From contig NZ_JAAOYM010000001.1 in NCBI RefSeq assembly GCF_011761185.1, positions 3,844,001-3,908,000 on the forward strand: a stretch of DNA of 64,000 bases, read 5' to 3'. The position numbers and the translations under genes were made by a program. This stretch comes from Saccharomonospora amisosensis (GTDB lineage: Bacteria; Actinomycetota; Actinomycetes; Mycobacteriales; Pseudonocardiaceae). The notes under the pieces are model-generated. The model made no database searches. It worked only from the letters and a program-made list of their open reading frames with translations, and had not been told where the DNA came from. Positions 37,361 to 47,521 of this stretch are shown in pieces; the first letter of the stretch is position 1; each line of letters begins with the position of its first letter.

Positions 37361-39139
37361 TCACCCGATCGTGCCGACGTATTCCCAGTGCCACGGCTCC
37401 TCACGTCCGCCGCCCTGCCGGGCCCAACCAGGGTTGACCCAGCCGAACGCAGGCGCGTTCGCCGCGAGCCAGCGGTACTGGGGTGTGCCGAACGACTCGA
37501 CTCCGCCGCACATATCGACCGCGAGTCCCCACCCGTGGTTGCTCGTGCCGGGTACGGCCGCCAACGAAGGCTTGCGCCGGTACAGATCCACCTGCACATC
37601 GAAGGTGCGGTAGGAGTCGGTGATGCACAGTGGGCTGCCGAACCTGCCCGCATACGCCCGTGACATCGCGTGGTAAGCCTGTGCGGCGTCACAGCGAAGC
37701 ACGTGCGAACCGGCGCCTGTCGAACACAATGCCGCCGCCGGGATGAGGCCGTTGGGATAGCCGCCCCAGGCGCCCGCAGCCTCGTCCGCCTGCCGCCTCG
37801 GCAGTTCGACGCCGCCGCAGCGCCAGATCAGCTCGCCCTCAGCTCGCTGCGGCACCGGCCGCGCCGCCTGCCTGCCCAGTGTGGGACGCACCACGCCGAG
37901 CACCGAGTCAGCCGCGGGACGATCGGTCACGACCACACCCGCGAGTCTGGCGTCGGCGACCAGCATGGTGCGCAGATCGAGCACGATGCCCACCGACTGC
38001 ACGCCGTACCGCTCCGGGCCGACGAAAATGAGGTCGCCGGGTTGCGCGTCGCCGGAGGGCACCCGCCTGCCGGTGGCGAGTTGCCTACTCGCCGAGCCAG
38101 GCAACTCGATACCCGCGCTGGTGAACACGGAACTGACCAGCCCGTCACAGGAGTAGGCCAGTGGCCCCTGGCCGCCCTCGTGCGGCACATAGGGTTTGCC
38201 GAGGGCGGCCACCGCCGCCGAAACCGCCGCGATCGTCTCCCTCGGCAGTACAAGCACCCGCTGTCCGTCCACACCGACCTGTGCGACGCCAGGCTGTGGT
38301 TCGCCGTCTCGGCCCAGCAACGGCCGAAGCCCGGCGGGTAGCCGCGCCGGGTCGGCGAGCGCGGGCGCCGCAGGCGCCGAGACACCCGCCCGCTTCAATC
38401 GCCGAAGGTAGGCCTTCCAGTTGTCCGTGGTCCTTCGGTTGCGCTCACGTTGTGCCCGCTGCTGCGCGATCACTGCCTCATTGGCCGCGTCGACAGGACC
38501 CGCCAACTCGGCCGAGACGGCATCGGCGCGGTTGGTCGCGTCCACGCTGCGTTTCCGCAACTCCGACTCACGTGCCACCGCGGACCGCTTGGCGGCCTCG
38601 GCCGACTCCTCGGCACGCACGGCATCGCGGTGTCGTCGCAACGCACCGGAAAGCCGTTCGTCCTGTGCGGCCCGCAGCCTGCCAAGCATGGAAGTGCCGT
38701 CGAGCAGCTCCTTCCCGTTCGCCGCGGTGACGAGCAGCCGGAACTCATCCGCCCTGCCCATCGCCTGAAACACCGACTTGGAGAAGGCGTCGACCTCGTC
38801 CTGCCGCGCCGCGACGAACCGTTCGGCCGCCTGCCGTTCCTGCTTCGCCTTCCGAACCCGCGCCGCCGCCGCATCGGCCCGTTCCCGCGCCGACTCGATA
38901 CGCTGTGACAACGTGCCGAGTTCTCGTTGCACCTCACTCGCGGTGCGCTGCAGTTGGGCGACGGCGGGATCCGCGAACGCCTCGCCAGGACGCCGATCGG
39001 GCACCGGGGTGCCCGGCGCGATTCCCGCCTCGACACGGCGATCGTCGGAGTCGGCCGGGGGTTGCTCCTGCCCGTAGGCAGGAACCGCCACCAGTGTTGC
39101 CGCCGACAGCAGCGACAACGTGACCGCAGCGACCCGCAA
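37361..39139 (-). CDS. secreted coiled-coil protein with degenerate NlpC/P60 domain and VanY-type D,D-carboxypeptidase
   Basis: About 592 residues. I chose the TTG at 39139 because GGAGG lies six bases upstream and it gives a clean signal peptide (MRVAAVTLSLLSAATLVAVP). After it come a coiled coil (about 55-230), an NlpC/P60-like domain (about 290-420) and a C-terminal M15B peptidase with the zinc motif SNHGWGLAVD (H535, D542) and H584 (EPWHWEY). The NlpC/P60 cysteine is present (YSCDGLVSS) but the usual HVG histidine is replaced (QSVGIV), so that domain is probably inactive. Confidence 0.85.
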   Translation of the reverse strand: MRVAAVTLSLLSAATLVAVPAYGQEQPPADSDDRRVEAGIAPGTPVPDRRPGEAFADPAVAQLQRTASEVQRELGTLSQRIESARERADAAAARVRKAKQERQAAERFVAARQDEVDAFSKSVFQAMGRADEFRLLVTAANGKELLDGTSMLGRLRAAQDERLSGALRRHRDAVRAEESAEAAKRSAVARESELRKRSVDATNRADAVSAELAGPVDAANEAVIAQQRAQRERNRRTTDNWKAYLRRLKRAGVSAPAAPALADPARLPAGLRPLLGRDGEPQPGVAQVGVDGQRVLVLPRETIAAVSAAVAALGKPYVPHEGGQGPLAYSCDGLVSSVFTSAGIELPGSASRQLATGRRVPSGDAQPGDLIFVGPERYGVQSVGIVLDLRTMLVADARLAGVVVTDRPAADSVLGVVRPTLGRQAARPVPQRAEGELIWRCGGVELPRRQADEAAGAWGGYPNGLIPAAALCSTGAGSHVLRCDAAQAYHAMSRAYAGRFGSPLCITDSYRTFDVQVDLYRRKPSLAAVPGTSNHGWGLAVDMCGGVESFGTPQYRWLAANAPAFGWVNPGWARQGGGREEPWHWEYVGTIG

Positions 39140-39257
39140 CCCGCACCTCCGTACTCGCGTGAAATCCAGCAGTAACAACGATGTGCCGCGCTGATCGTCA
39201 CGCGTTGCGGTACGAGATTGGCTGCCGCCGTGTCACAAGCGGGCGACGGCGACCTCG

Positions 39258-40649
39258 CTAGACGCGGCCGAGTCTGGTGAGCAGGACACGCGCCGCTACG
39301 GCGTGGGCACCCTGTCCGCACACCGAGCTGACCACCGCCTGGTCGGAGGTGGCCACCACCAACGGCCTGCCAGCCGGCTCCGCCGCCACCAGTGCCCTGA
39401 TCACGTCGTCGGCGAGTACACCGGGGTCGGAGAACAGCACCCGCACTCCCTTCGGCGTCGCCGAGGGGATGGACGTCACGTCCGCCCCGTCGAACACCAC
39501 CGTGACCTCTGCACCGGTACGAGCAGCGAGCGCGGAGAGTTGGCCAACCAGCCTGCTGCGCTGTTCGGCCAGCGAAAGGTCTGGATAACCTGTCTTCGTC
39601 ACGTTGTACCCGTCGACGATGAGGTGCACGTTGGGCAGGCTCAGCAGCTTCTCCAGGATGGCTGGCTCGGAAACGCGGCCACCGCTGGTGGCCGTGCTCG
39701 CACCACGCACGATGTCGGCGGGGCGCCGCCGCACCGCACCGACGGAAAGCTCCCGGCGTAGCCCGTCGACCGCACCGCTGAGCGTATCCAGCAACATCGA
39801 CAACCGCACTTCGTCGGCGTCGCGCGCCTCCCGCGCGGACTGGCGAGCGACCTCGGCCTCGCCGACGGCGCGCTCGGCCCGCTCCCTCTCCCGTGCTGCC
39901 CTGTGGCGTTCCCGCTCCAGTTGCGCTGCCATCCCCTCCAGTTCGGCGGCTTGCTCGGCCCGTGCCCGCTCGGCTTCGGCCCGTGCCTGCTCGGCCTCGT
40001 CCCTGGCCTGCCGCAGCACCATGCCCTGCTCCCTGAGTCTGCCGCGCAGCCGGTCGAGTTCGCTCTCGCGCCCCCCTCGCGCCTGCTCGACCTCCTGCCT
40101 GGCCTGCTCGAGGTCAGCACGAAGTCGCTGCACCTCGGCCTCCAGCTTGCGGCTACGCGCCACGGCCGCGTCCCGTTCGGCACGCAAGGTGGTTTCCTCC
40201 GCGTTCTTGGCCACAAGCCGGATCCGCGAGGACGCACTGGACTCGCCGAGCAACACGGCGGCGGCCGCCGCGGCGACCGAATCCTCGTCGTTGGGGTTCA
40301 GCGCGTCGAAGCGGTTCTGCCGCAGCCACTCCAGCACGGCGGTGCGAAACCGGCTGGAGTCTCTCAGCCCGGTGAGCAGGGCGTTACCCCCGAGCCGTGC
40401 CCGTTTGGCCGGGGCGAACCGGGCCACCGGCCGCAACTGCCTGGGAATGTCGTCGCCTGTCAGCTTGCCGAGCGCGGCGGCCGTCAGCTCGGCGATTCGC
40501 TCTCGCACCGGTTCAGGTAGCCCTAGCCAGTCGACGGGCTCGGATTCGGGTTCGGGTTCCGGTGACGGCGCCGGGTCACCGGGCGCGCCTGTGACGTGCC
40601 CGGAGGCGGTCTCCTCGGGTCGCTCTGGGTGCGCGGGTGACGGCAGCAT
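39258..40649 (-). CDS. coiled-coil NYN-domain (PIN-like) RNA-binding protein
   Basis: Cytoplasmic protein of 463 residues. The N-terminal third is helical (VRERIAELTAAALGKLTGDDIPRQL). A long charged coiled coil spans about residues 150-285. The C-terminal NYN domain (YacP/Rae1-like) starts at HLIVDGYNVTKTGYPDL and has VVFDGADVT and FSDPGVLADDVI with the acidic residues expected for a metal-dependent nuclease. Streptomyces encodes close relatives. An RNA-processing role is likely; targets are unknown. Confidence 0.83.
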   Translation of the reverse strand: MLPSPAHPERPEETASGHVTGAPGDPAPSPEPEPESEPVDWLGLPEPVRERIAELTAAALGKLTGDDIPRQLRPVARFAPAKRARLGGNALLTGLRDSSRFRTAVLEWLRQNRFDALNPNDEDSVAAAAAAVLLGESSASSRIRLVAKNAEETTLRAERDAAVARSRKLEAEVQRLRADLEQARQEVEQARGGRESELDRLRGRLREQGMVLRQARDEAEQARAEAERARAEQAAELEGMAAQLERERHRAARERERAERAVGEAEVARQSAREARDADEVRLSMLLDTLSGAVDGLRRELSVGAVRRRPADIVRGASTATSGGRVSEPAILEKLLSLPNVHLIVDGYNVTKTGYPDLSLAEQRSRLVGQLSALAARTGAEVTVVFDGADVTSIPSATPKGVRVLFSDPGVLADDVIRALVAAEPAGRPLVVATSDQAVVSSVCGQGAHAVAARVLLTRLGRV

Positions 40650-40658
40650 CCATCCAGC

Positions 40659-41531
40659 TTAGGTTCTGTATGCCGCCAACCGCGCCCCCCTGAGGTCACG
40701 GGGTGGCTCGACCACCAGCCTGGCGGCGAGCGGGAGGTGATCGGAGGCCGCGGGATCGGCGTCGATCACCCTGGCCCACACCGGGCGCACCCCTGTGCCG
40801 GTGAACACGTAGTCGATCCGGCGGTCGGGAGTCTCAGCGGGGTAGGTGCCGCCCGCACCGTGCCCCGCGGCGACCCAGACGTCGGTGAACTCCTCCGCAA
40901 CGGTCGTGATCTCGGCCGCCGAAGGCAGCGCGTTGAGGTCACCGACGAGCACGGCGGGCTCGGTGTCACCGATGAGCTCGGTGAGCTGCCGCGCCTGCCG
41001 CAACCGGTCGGTGCGCGAACTCGCGGCGAGATGGGTGTCGTAGACATGCACCGGCGTGCCGCGCACGTCGAGTTCGGCGTGCAGCAGACCGCGCTGCTCC
41101 TGGTCAGGCGAGCGGTACAGGTAGGTGTTGGTCGAGCGCACGATCGGGTACCTGGACAGGATCGCGGTGCCGTACTGGATACGCGGCCTGCCCGCCTCGG
41201 GCGGATCACGGTCGATGTTGGCGCCGAAGGCGGCGTGGTAGCCGAGTCGCCTGGCGAGCGCGCCTGCCTGGTCGGCCCAATCGCTGCGACCCGAGTAGTG
41301 CCGGTCCACCTCCTGCAGCCCCACGACGTCGGCCCGGCTCTCCCGGATCACCTTGGCGATCCGGTCGAGGTCGAGTACGCCGTCTGTGCCCTCCCCGTGG
41401 TGGATGTTGAACGACAGCACCGTGACCGTCCTCGCCCCGTGTGCGGCCGCTCCCGCAGGCGTCACCATCGCCACCGTTGTCGTCAGCGCGCCACACACCA
41501 GCAGCACGATTGCGAGGCCTCTTCGCATCAT
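40659..41531 (-). CDS. secreted endonuclease/exonuclease/phosphatase-fold protein
   Basis: Exported protein of 290 residues. A signal peptide (MMRRGLAIVLLVCGALTTTV to about residue 32) is followed by an EEP domain with LSFNIHHGEG, GLQEVDRHYSG, YDTHLAASS, VLVGDLNALPSA, RRIDYVF and the catalytic SDHLPL. Members are DNases, sphingomyelinases or phosphoinositide phosphatases; nothing here decides. The ATG with GGAG six bases upstream is preferred over the longer frame. Confidence 0.88.
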   Translation of the reverse strand: MMRRGLAIVLLVCGALTTTVAMVTPAGAAAHGARTVTVLSFNIHHGEGTDGVLDLDRIAKVIRESRADVVGLQEVDRHYSGRSDWADQAGALARRLGYHAAFGANIDRDPPEAGRPRIQYGTAILSRYPIVRSTNTYLYRSPDQEQRGLLHAELDVRGTPVHVYDTHLAASSRTDRLRQARQLTELIGDTEPAVLVGDLNALPSAAEITTVAEEFTDVWVAAGHGAGGTYPAETPDRRIDYVFTGTGVRPVWARVIDADPAASDHLPLAARLVVEPPRDLRGARLAAYRT

Positions 41532-41647
41532 CGGCGTCTCCGTCCATTCGGTTCGCAATGATCGTCGCCACCGAGGCTGAGCGAAGCGTGATGTCCCGGT
41601 GAACCGAGGGCGAAAACTGTCGGTGGGTGTGCCTATGGTCGCCGATC

Positions 41648-43339
41648 ATGCAACTGACGTTCGACGAACTGGGCACACCGTTGCGGGACACCACGTTCGT
41701 GATCGTCGACCTGGAAACCACCGGCGGTGCGCCCGGGCCGAGGGGCATCACCGAGATCGGGGCCGTGAAGGTCCGTGGCGGCGAGACGCTCGGCGAGTTC
41801 GCCACGCTGGTGGACCCTGGCGCACCCATTCCGCCGCAGATCGTCGCGCTGACCGGTATCACCAGTGCGATGGTGAGCGCCGCTCCCCGGATAGAAAGCG
41901 TGCTGCCTGCCTTCCTGGAGTTCGCCTCCGGAGCGGTGCTGGTAGCACACAACGCCGGCTTCGACACCACATTCTTGCGGGCAGCGTGCCAGGCGCACGG
42001 CTACGCCTGGCCTCGCCCGCCAGTGGTGTGCACACTGCGGCTGGCCCGCCGCGTGCTGGCACCGGAGCAGACAGGCGGCTACCGGCTTTCCGCGCTTGCC
42101 GCACTGCTCGGAGCGAGGACGAAGCCGACACACCGCGCGCTCGACGACGCCCACGCGACCGTCGACGTGCTGCACGCGCTGCTGGAACGCCTCGGCTCGG
42201 TCGGCGTGCACTCGCTTGAGGAGTTGCTGGACTACCTGCCCGACGTCACACCGGCGCAGCGCAGGAAACGGGGCCTTGCCGCGCACCTTCCCGACAAACC
42301 AGGGGTGTACCTGTTCCTCGGCCCCGGTGACGAGGTGCTCTACGTGGGCACCGCCAAGAACCTGCGTCGCAGGGTGCGGCAGTACTTCACCGGCTCCGAA
42401 AGCCGTGGCCGGATTCGGGAGATGGTGGCGCTGGCCGGGCGGGTGGACGGCATCGAGTGCGCACACGCGCTGGAGGCCCAGGTTCGCGAGTTGAGGCTGC
42501 TCGCCGCGCACCGGCCCGCCTACAACCGCCGGTCCAAGAACCCGCGCAAGGTGTGGTGGGTAGTGCTCACCGACGAGGCGTTTCCCCGGCTTTCGGTCGT
42601 GCGCCGGGCCAGGGACGGCGCGCTCGGCCCCTTCAACTCGCGGACACGTGCCAAGGCCGCCGCCGAAACGCTGGCGAGCGTCGCACGGCTACGAACGTGC
42701 ACCCAGCGGATCGCGCGTACCGGCGGCGACTCATCGCCGTGCGTGCTCGCCGAACTGGACCGCTGCGGCGCGCCCTGCGCGGGCAGGCAGACCGTCGAGC
42801 AGTACCGGCCTGGGGTGCGACTGGTCACCGAACTGGTAGCGGGTACGTCCGACGCGGCGTTGCACGCGGCTCGCGAACAGGTGGAGGCGCTGGCGGCCGC
42901 CCAGCACTTCGAACGGGCGGCTCAGCGGCGGGACGAGTTGGCCGCGTTGTTGCGGGCCGTGCACCGTGGGCACCGCCTCGCCTCGCTGGCCGCGATCGCC
43001 GAACTCGTCGCTGCTGCCCCTGACGGCAATGGCGGTTGGGAAATCGCCGTGATCCGCCACGGCAGGCTGGCCTCGGCCGGGGTCGCGCGTCGTGGGGTGC
43101 CGCCGATGCCTGTTGTCGACACGCTCGTGGCCTCGGCGGAGACCGTGCTGCCCGGCGAGGGGCCACTACGGGGGGCGGGCAGCGAGGAGGTGGCCGTGCT
43201 GCTGCGCTGGCTGAGCCGCCCCGGTGTGCGGCTGGTGCGCACCACCGACCCGTGGGTGGAGCCGGTGCGCGGTGCGGGTGGCTGGGACCCGTGGCTGCGG
43301 CGAGCCGCGACAGCGGTTTCGCTCGAGGCTGTCGGGTAG
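41648..43339 (+). CDS. DEDD exonuclease fused to UvrC-like GIY-YIG nuclease
   Basis: Fusion of 563 residues. Residues about 15-180 are a DnaQ-like 3'-5' exonuclease with D21 and E23 (VIVDLETTGG), HNAGFD and HRALDDAHA. Residues about 215-300 are a GIY-YIG domain (GVYLFLGPGDEVLYVGTAKN, RRRVRQYF) followed by the UvrC-like PCVLAELDRCGAPCAGR segment and a UVR-like region. The RNase H-like and HhH parts of UvrC are absent. It corresponds to Rv2191-type proteins and may act in an alternative repair incision. The ATG at 41648 is eight bases after TATGGT. Confidence 0.9.
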   Translation: MQLTFDELGTPLRDTTFVIVDLETTGGAPGPRGITEIGAVKVRGGETLGEFATLVDPGAPIPPQIVALTGITSAMVSAAPRIESVLPAFLEFASGAVLVAHNAGFDTTFLRAACQAHGYAWPRPPVVCTLRLARRVLAPEQTGGYRLSALAALLGARTKPTHRALDDAHATVDVLHALLERLGSVGVHSLEELLDYLPDVTPAQRRKRGLAAHLPDKPGVYLFLGPGDEVLYVGTAKNLRRRVRQYFTGSESRGRIREMVALAGRVDGIECAHALEAQVRELRLLAAHRPAYNRRSKNPRKVWWVVLTDEAFPRLSVVRRARDGALGPFNSRTRAKAAAETLASVARLRTCTQRIARTGGDSSPCVLAELDRCGAPCAGRQTVEQYRPGVRLVTELVAGTSDAALHAAREQVEALAAAQHFERAAQRRDELAALLRAVHRGHRLASLAAIAELVAAAPDGNGGWEIAVIRHGRLASAGVARRGVPPMPVVDTLVASAETVLPGEGPLRGAGSEEVAVLLRWLSRPGVRLVRTTDPWVEPVRGAGGWDPWLRRAATAVSLEAVG

Positions 43340-43388
43340 AAATCCGGTAGAAATCCGGTAGCCATCGGTAGGCGTCAGGTAGGCAATG
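43335..43388 (+). repeat. degenerate 11-bp tandem repeat at the end of the exonuclease gene
   Basis: Two exact copies of GGTAGAAATCC (43335-43356) followed by three degenerate GGTAG-led units of 10-11 bases. The first copy contains the TAG stop of the upstream gene; the others repeat TAG in the same phase or nearby. Confidence 0.8.
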
Positions 43389-43467
43389 AGTAGCTGTCGT
43401 GGCCGCCGCGTTCCCCGCTGACGAGGGATACGATCGCGGCGAAGGCAGCAACCGCGAGGAGGCCACG

Positions 43468-43752
43468 TTGATCACTGCGATCGTCCTGATCCACGCCGCG
43501 ACGGACACCATCCCCGAGACCGCGCAGGCGATCGCGGACATCGACGGCGTCTCGGAGGTCTACTCCTGCGCCGGTGACGTTGACCTGATCGCGATCGTGC
43601 GCGTGGGGGCACACGAGGAACTCGCCGACCTCATCCCGGCCAGGATCGGCAAGGTGCCAGGAGTCCTGGACACCGACACCCACATCGCGTTCCGCTCCTA
43701 CTCCAGCGCCGACACCCAGTCCGCTTTCGATATCGGCATCGACGGCGACTGA
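43468..43752 (+). CDS. stand-alone Lrp/AsnC ligand-binding (RAM) domain protein
   Basis: Protein of 94 residues without a helix-turn-helix. The AsnC_trans_reg fold is seen in AIVLIHAATDTIPETAQAIA, DIDGVSEVYSCAGDVDLIAIVRV and the final strand. Such proteins form amino-acid-binding oligomers. The TTG at 43468 is supported by GAGGAGG about six bases upstream; the longer open frame from 43399 lacks one. It converges with qcrB across a strong hairpin. Confidence 0.85.
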   Translation: MITAIVLIHAATDTIPETAQAIADIDGVSEVYSCAGDVDLIAIVRVGAHEELADLIPARIGKVPGVLDTDTHIAFRSYSSADTQSAFDIGIDGD

Positions 43753-43773
43753 TTCGAGACGGTCCCGCAACGG

Positions 43774-43812
43774 CCAGGCCGCCGAGGTTCACGTAGAACC
43801 TCGACGGCCTGG
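43774..43812. terminator. bidirectional hairpin terminator between the RAM-domain gene and qcrB
   Basis: 17-base arms (CCAGGCCG-C-CGAGGTTC and GAACCTCG-A-CGGCCTGG) pair with a single mismatch around an ACGTA loop, midway between two convergent stops. Confidence 0.8.
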
Positions 43813-43827
43813 TCCGCTTCCTCGATC

Positions 43828-45489
43828 TCAGCGTTCGCTGGTGGTGGTGGCCTCCTCCGGCTGGGGTGCCTCCAGCTCACCTGTCGCGTAGTCGCCCTCG
43901 GCTTCCTTGGCCCGCTCCAGCGCGGCCGTCTGTTCCGGCGGGTCCGGCGTGAGCAGCGAGCCGGGTACCGCCTTGCCAGCGGTGCCGAGCTGGTTCATCC
44001 GCTTCGGCACGGGCGCACCCTGGTACTCCAGTTCCACCGGGTGACCGTGCTCGTCGACCGGGCCGAGCGGCTGGTGCAGCTCGATGAACTCACCGTGCGG
44101 CAACCGCTTGATGATGCCGGTCTCCACACCGTGTTCGAGCACCTCGCGGTCGGCTCGTTGCAGGCCGAGACAGATCCGGTAGGTGACGAAGTACGCCAGC
44201 GGCGGCAGCAACAGCAGACCGATCCGGCCCATCCATGTCGTCGCGTTCAGCGAGATGTCGAACGCGTACGCGATGATGTCGTTGAAGCCGGACAGTTCCA
44301 GCACCATGAAGAACGTCAGCGCCATCACGCCGAGGCTGGTGCGTACCGGCGCGTCCCTCGGCCGCTGCAACAGGTTGTGGTGAGCGGTGTCCTTGGACAG
44401 TTTCCGTTCCAGGAACGGGTAAGTGATCAGCAGCCCGAACAGCAGGCCCATACCGATCGCACCCGCGAAGAACACCGGCGGCACCGTGTAGTTGCCCAGG
44501 TAGAGCTCCCACGCCGGATAGATCCGCAGGATGCCGTCCGCCCACGCCAGATACCAGTCGGGCTGTGAACCCGCGGACACCTGTGAGGCGACATACGGGC
44601 CGAGGTTCCACACCGGGTTGATCTGGAACAGCCCGGACATCAGCGCGGTGAGGCCGGTGACCACGGCGAACCACGCACCGCCCTTGACCGCGAACACCGG
44701 CATGATCCGCACGCCTACGACGTTGGTCTCCTTGCGTCGCACGCCGGGGAACTGGGTGTGCTTCTGGTACCAGACCAGCGCGAGGTGCACGGCCACCAGG
44801 GCGAGCATCACCCCGGGGATGATCAGGATGTGCAGCGCGTACATCCTTGGCACGATCACCACGCCGGGGAACTCGCCACCGAACAGCGCCCAGTGCAGCC
44901 AGGTGCCGATCACCGGCACCGAGAGCGTGATACCGGACAGCGTCGCGCGAATACCGGTACCGGAAAGCAGGTCGTCCGGCAGCGAGTAGCCGAAGAAGCC
45001 CTCGAACATGCCCAGGATCAGCAGCAGCGCGCCGATGACCCAGTTGGCCTCGCGTGGCCTGCGGAACCCGCCGGTGAAGAACACCCGGAACATGTGCACG
45101 AACATGGCGGCCACGAAGATCAGTGCCGCCCAGTGGTGCAACTGCCGGATGAACAGCCCGCCCCTGACCTCGAAGGAGATTTCCAGCGTGCTCTCGAAGG
45201 CACGCGACATCTCCACACCCTGAAGGTTGACGTAGGGACCGTCGTAGACGACCTCCGCCATCGAGGGATCGAAGAACAGCGTGAGGTAGATCCCCGACAG
45301 GATGAGGATGATGAAGCTGTACAGCGCCAGCTCACCGAGCAGGAACGACCAGTGCGTCGGGAACACCTTGTTCAGCTGGTGCCGCAGGCCACGCGCCACG
45401 CGGTACCTCTGGTCGGCGTCCGTCGCCGCCCTGGCGGCCTGCTTCTCCAGAAAGCCGGAGCTCTTGGTCGGTGTGGTGAGTGAACTCAT
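43828..45489 (-). CDS. qcrB: cytochrome bc1 complex cytochrome b subunit
   Basis: Membrane subunit of 553 residues. Haem-ligand segments are [21 protein letters not shown] and [22 protein letters not shown]; the quinol-site region is [15 protein letters not shown]. The actinobacterial C-terminal extension (after about residue 430) is hydrophilic and charged. With QcrA and QcrC it oxidises menaquinol and passes electrons directly to the aa3 oxidase in the III2-IV2 supercomplex. ATGA overlap with qcrA. Confidence 0.97.
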   Translation of the reverse strand: MSSLTTPTKSSGFLEKQAARAATDADQRYRVARGLRHQLNKVFPTHWSFLLGELALYSFIILILSGIYLTLFFDPSMAEVVYDGPYVNLQGVEMSRAFESTLEISFEVRGGLFIRQLHHWAALIFVAAMFVHMFRVFFTGGFRRPREANWVIGALLLILGMFEGFFGYSLPDDLLSGTGIRATLSGITLSVPVIGTWLHWALFGGEFPGVVIVPRMYALHILIIPGVMLALVAVHLALVWYQKHTQFPGVRRKETNVVGVRIMPVFAVKGGAWFAVVTGLTALMSGLFQINPVWNLGPYVASQVSAGSQPDWYLAWADGILRIYPAWELYLGNYTVPPVFFAGAIGMGLLFGLLITYPFLERKLSKDTAHHNLLQRPRDAPVRTSLGVMALTFFMVLELSGFNDIIAYAFDISLNATTWMGRIGLLLLPPLAYFVTYRICLGLQRADREVLEHGVETGIIKRLPHGEFIELHQPLGPVDEHGHPVELEYQGAPVPKRMNQLGTAGKAVPGSLLTPDPPEQTAALERAKEAEGDYATGELEAPQPEEATTTSER

Positions 45490-46634
45490 GACCTACGGCT
45501 CCAATACCCAGGTCCGATCGGCTCGATGAAATCGTGCCGGGCGATGAGATATCCGTCGGTGTGCACGGTGATCGGCAGCTGCGGCAGTGCCCTCGTGGCG
45601 GGCCCGAAAACCGGCTTCGCGTAGGTGAGCATGTCGAACTGCGACTGGTGGCACGGGCACAGCAGCCGGTTGGTCCGCTGCTCGTACAACGAGGCCGGGC
45701 ACCCGACGTGGGTGCAGATCTTCGAGTACGCGTAGTAGGTGCCGTAGTTGAAGTCTTCCTGCCCCTTGCGCTTGACGACCCGCTGCGCGTCCTCCGACCG
45801 AAGCCGGATCAGCATCACGGGGTTGTCGCCACGGCGCAGCGCCAGCGACAGCGCATGCGCGTCGCCACGCTCGGACTCCCGGAACGGGAAGACCGTCTCC
45901 ATCGCGCCAGCGTCCAGGTCTTCCGGGCGGACCAACGAGATCTCTTCCGGGTCGCCGGTGTTGCGCCGCAGATAGACGATCTCGCCGGGGAACTGCTGCA
46001 TCCAGCCGGTGTGGATGAGCGAATCCGGGCTGTCCGGGTTGTCCCACGGGTTCTTGACGAAACCGGCAAGTGGCAGCGCGACCGCGCCGAGTCCGAGCAC
46101 GCCCGCACTGAGCCCGGCGCTGCGCTTGATCATCGAACGCCGTGCGATCGTGCTGCGGTTACCCGCGTCCGCGAGCTGCGCGAGGATCGTCTGCTTGTCG
46201 ATCTCGGCGGAGCCCTGACCCATGTTGTCGTCACGCTGCTGCACGGCGAGTTCGGCGGGAATGAACCGCTTGCTGTAGATGAGCACGCCGATCGAAAGCG
46301 CCAGCACCGCGACGCCCAGCGTGATACCGAGCATCGGCGTGTACAGGGCGTACCAGAAGTAGGCGTCCTCATCGGACGGCGGCGCGTACTGCCAGGGCCA
46401 CCAGATGAGCGCGCCCACGAAGGCCACCCCGGCCAGCGCCGCGATCAGGAACCACAGGCCGATCCTGCGCTCGGTCCGCTTCTCCGCCCTCGTGCCCTTG
46501 ACCGGCCAGGGCTCGGGGTAGTTGACGATCTCGACCCCGTCCAGCTTGCTGCCAAGCTTGACGAGTTCGTCGCGGCTCATCGCCGCGACCTCCTCGTCCG
46601 TGGGCCGCCGCTCCGGCTCGTTGCCGCTACTCAT
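45486..46634 (-). CDS. qcrA: cytochrome bc1 complex Rieske iron-sulfur subunit
   Basis: Subunit of 382 residues with three N-terminal transmembrane helices (about 58-78, 95-120, 170-195), the actinobacterial form. [2Fe-2S] ligands are C307, H309, C326 and H329 ([15 protein letters not shown]), with C312 and C328 as the disulfide pair. The third helix is preceded by ARRSMIKRS, a Tat-like signal. The ATG at 46634 is preferred over the longer open frame. Confidence 0.97.
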   Translation of the reverse strand: MSSGNEPERRPTDEEVAAMSRDELVKLGSKLDGVEIVNYPEPWPVKGTRAEKRTERRIGLWFLIAALAGVAFVGALIWWPWQYAPPSDEDAYFWYALYTPMLGITLGVAVLALSIGVLIYSKRFIPAELAVQQRDDNMGQGSAEIDKQTILAQLADAGNRSTIARRSMIKRSAGLSAGVLGLGAVALPLAGFVKNPWDNPDSPDSLIHTGWMQQFPGEIVYLRRNTGDPEEISLVRPEDLDAGAMETVFPFRESERGDAHALSLALRRGDNPVMLIRLRSEDAQRVVKRKGQEDFNYGTYYAYSKICTHVGCPASLYEQRTNRLLCPCHQSQFDMLTYAKPVFGPATRALPQLPITVHTDGYLIARHDFIEPIGPGYWSRRS

Positions 46635-46648
46635 TGTCGTATGCCGTC

Positions 46649-47476
46649 CTATGCCCTTGATCCGATCCACAGGGTCGCGCCTATCAGCGCGCCGATACCC
46701 ACGACCCACGCGATGACGCCTTCCGATGCGGGCCCGAGGCCGCCCAGCGGGTTGCCGCCCGGCGAGTTCTCGCCCTCGGCCACCGACTTGACGTAGGCGA
46801 TGATGTCCTGCTTCTCCTCAGGCGTCAGTTGCCGGTCGGAGAACTTGGGCATGTTCTGCGGGCCCGTGAGCATCGCGGTGTAGATCTGTTCCTCGGTGGC
46901 GGGAGCCAGCGCTGGGGCGAATTTGCCCGAGGACAGGGCACCACCCTGCCCGGTGAAGTTGTGACAAGAAGCGCAGTTGAGCCGGAAAAGTTCCGCGCCT
47001 CGCGCCGAGTTCGATCCCCGCAGTTCCTCGCCCGACTCAGCGGGCCGCTCCGGGCCACCGCCGTGTGCCTGGATGTAGGCACCGAGCGCGTCGATCTGGT
47101 CGGGAGCCAGCCGGGCAGGCTTGCGCTGTGCCTGCGCCTCCTGCCGCACCATCGGCATGCGTCCGGTGGACGTCTGGAAGTACACCGCGGCCTCGCCCAC
47201 ACCGATCAGGCTCGGACCTCGGCCCTGCACACCCTGCAGGTTCTCGCCGTGACACGTGATGCACGTGTTGTTGTAGATCTGCTCGCCCTTGCGCAGCAGC
47301 GCGGGGTCGGTCTGCGCCTGCGCGGTCTGCGGCTCGGGCGCGAACACGGCGTACAGCGCTCCCGCGCCCATCAGCGCGACGCCGAGCGCGAGCAGGCCTG
47401 CCATCCGACGGCGGAATTTCGTGCGGCGGCCCTGCCGCCGCTTGGCGGCTGAGGCGGGGTTCTTGCTGATGGTCAT
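46649..47476 (-). CDS. qcrC: cytochrome bc1 complex dihaem cytochrome c subunit
   Basis: Protein of 275 residues: N-terminal anchor (about 26-46), two c-type haem domains with CITCH (72-76) and CASCH (168-172), and a C-terminal transmembrane helix ([20 protein letters not shown]). The dihaem form replaces soluble cytochrome c and links the bc1 complex to the oxidase. The ATG at 47476 is chosen; a TTG twelve bases upstream is possible. Confidence 0.97.
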   Translation of the reverse strand: MTISKNPASAAKRRQGRRTKFRRRMAGLLALGVALMGAGALYAVFAPEPQTAQAQTDPALLRKGEQIYNNTCITCHGENLQGVQGRGPSLIGVGEAAVYFQTSTGRMPMVRQEAQAQRKPARLAPDQIDALGAYIQAHGGGPERPAESGEELRGSNSARGAELFRLNCASCHNFTGQGGALSSGKFAPALAPATEEQIYTAMLTGPQNMPKFSDRQLTPEEKQDIIAYVKSVAEGENSPGGNPLGGLGPASEGVIAWVVGIGALIGATLWIGSRA

Positions 47477-47521
47477 CTTCTGCGGCAACCCTTGCTGTCA
47501 GTTCGGCCGATGGTGTTCTCG

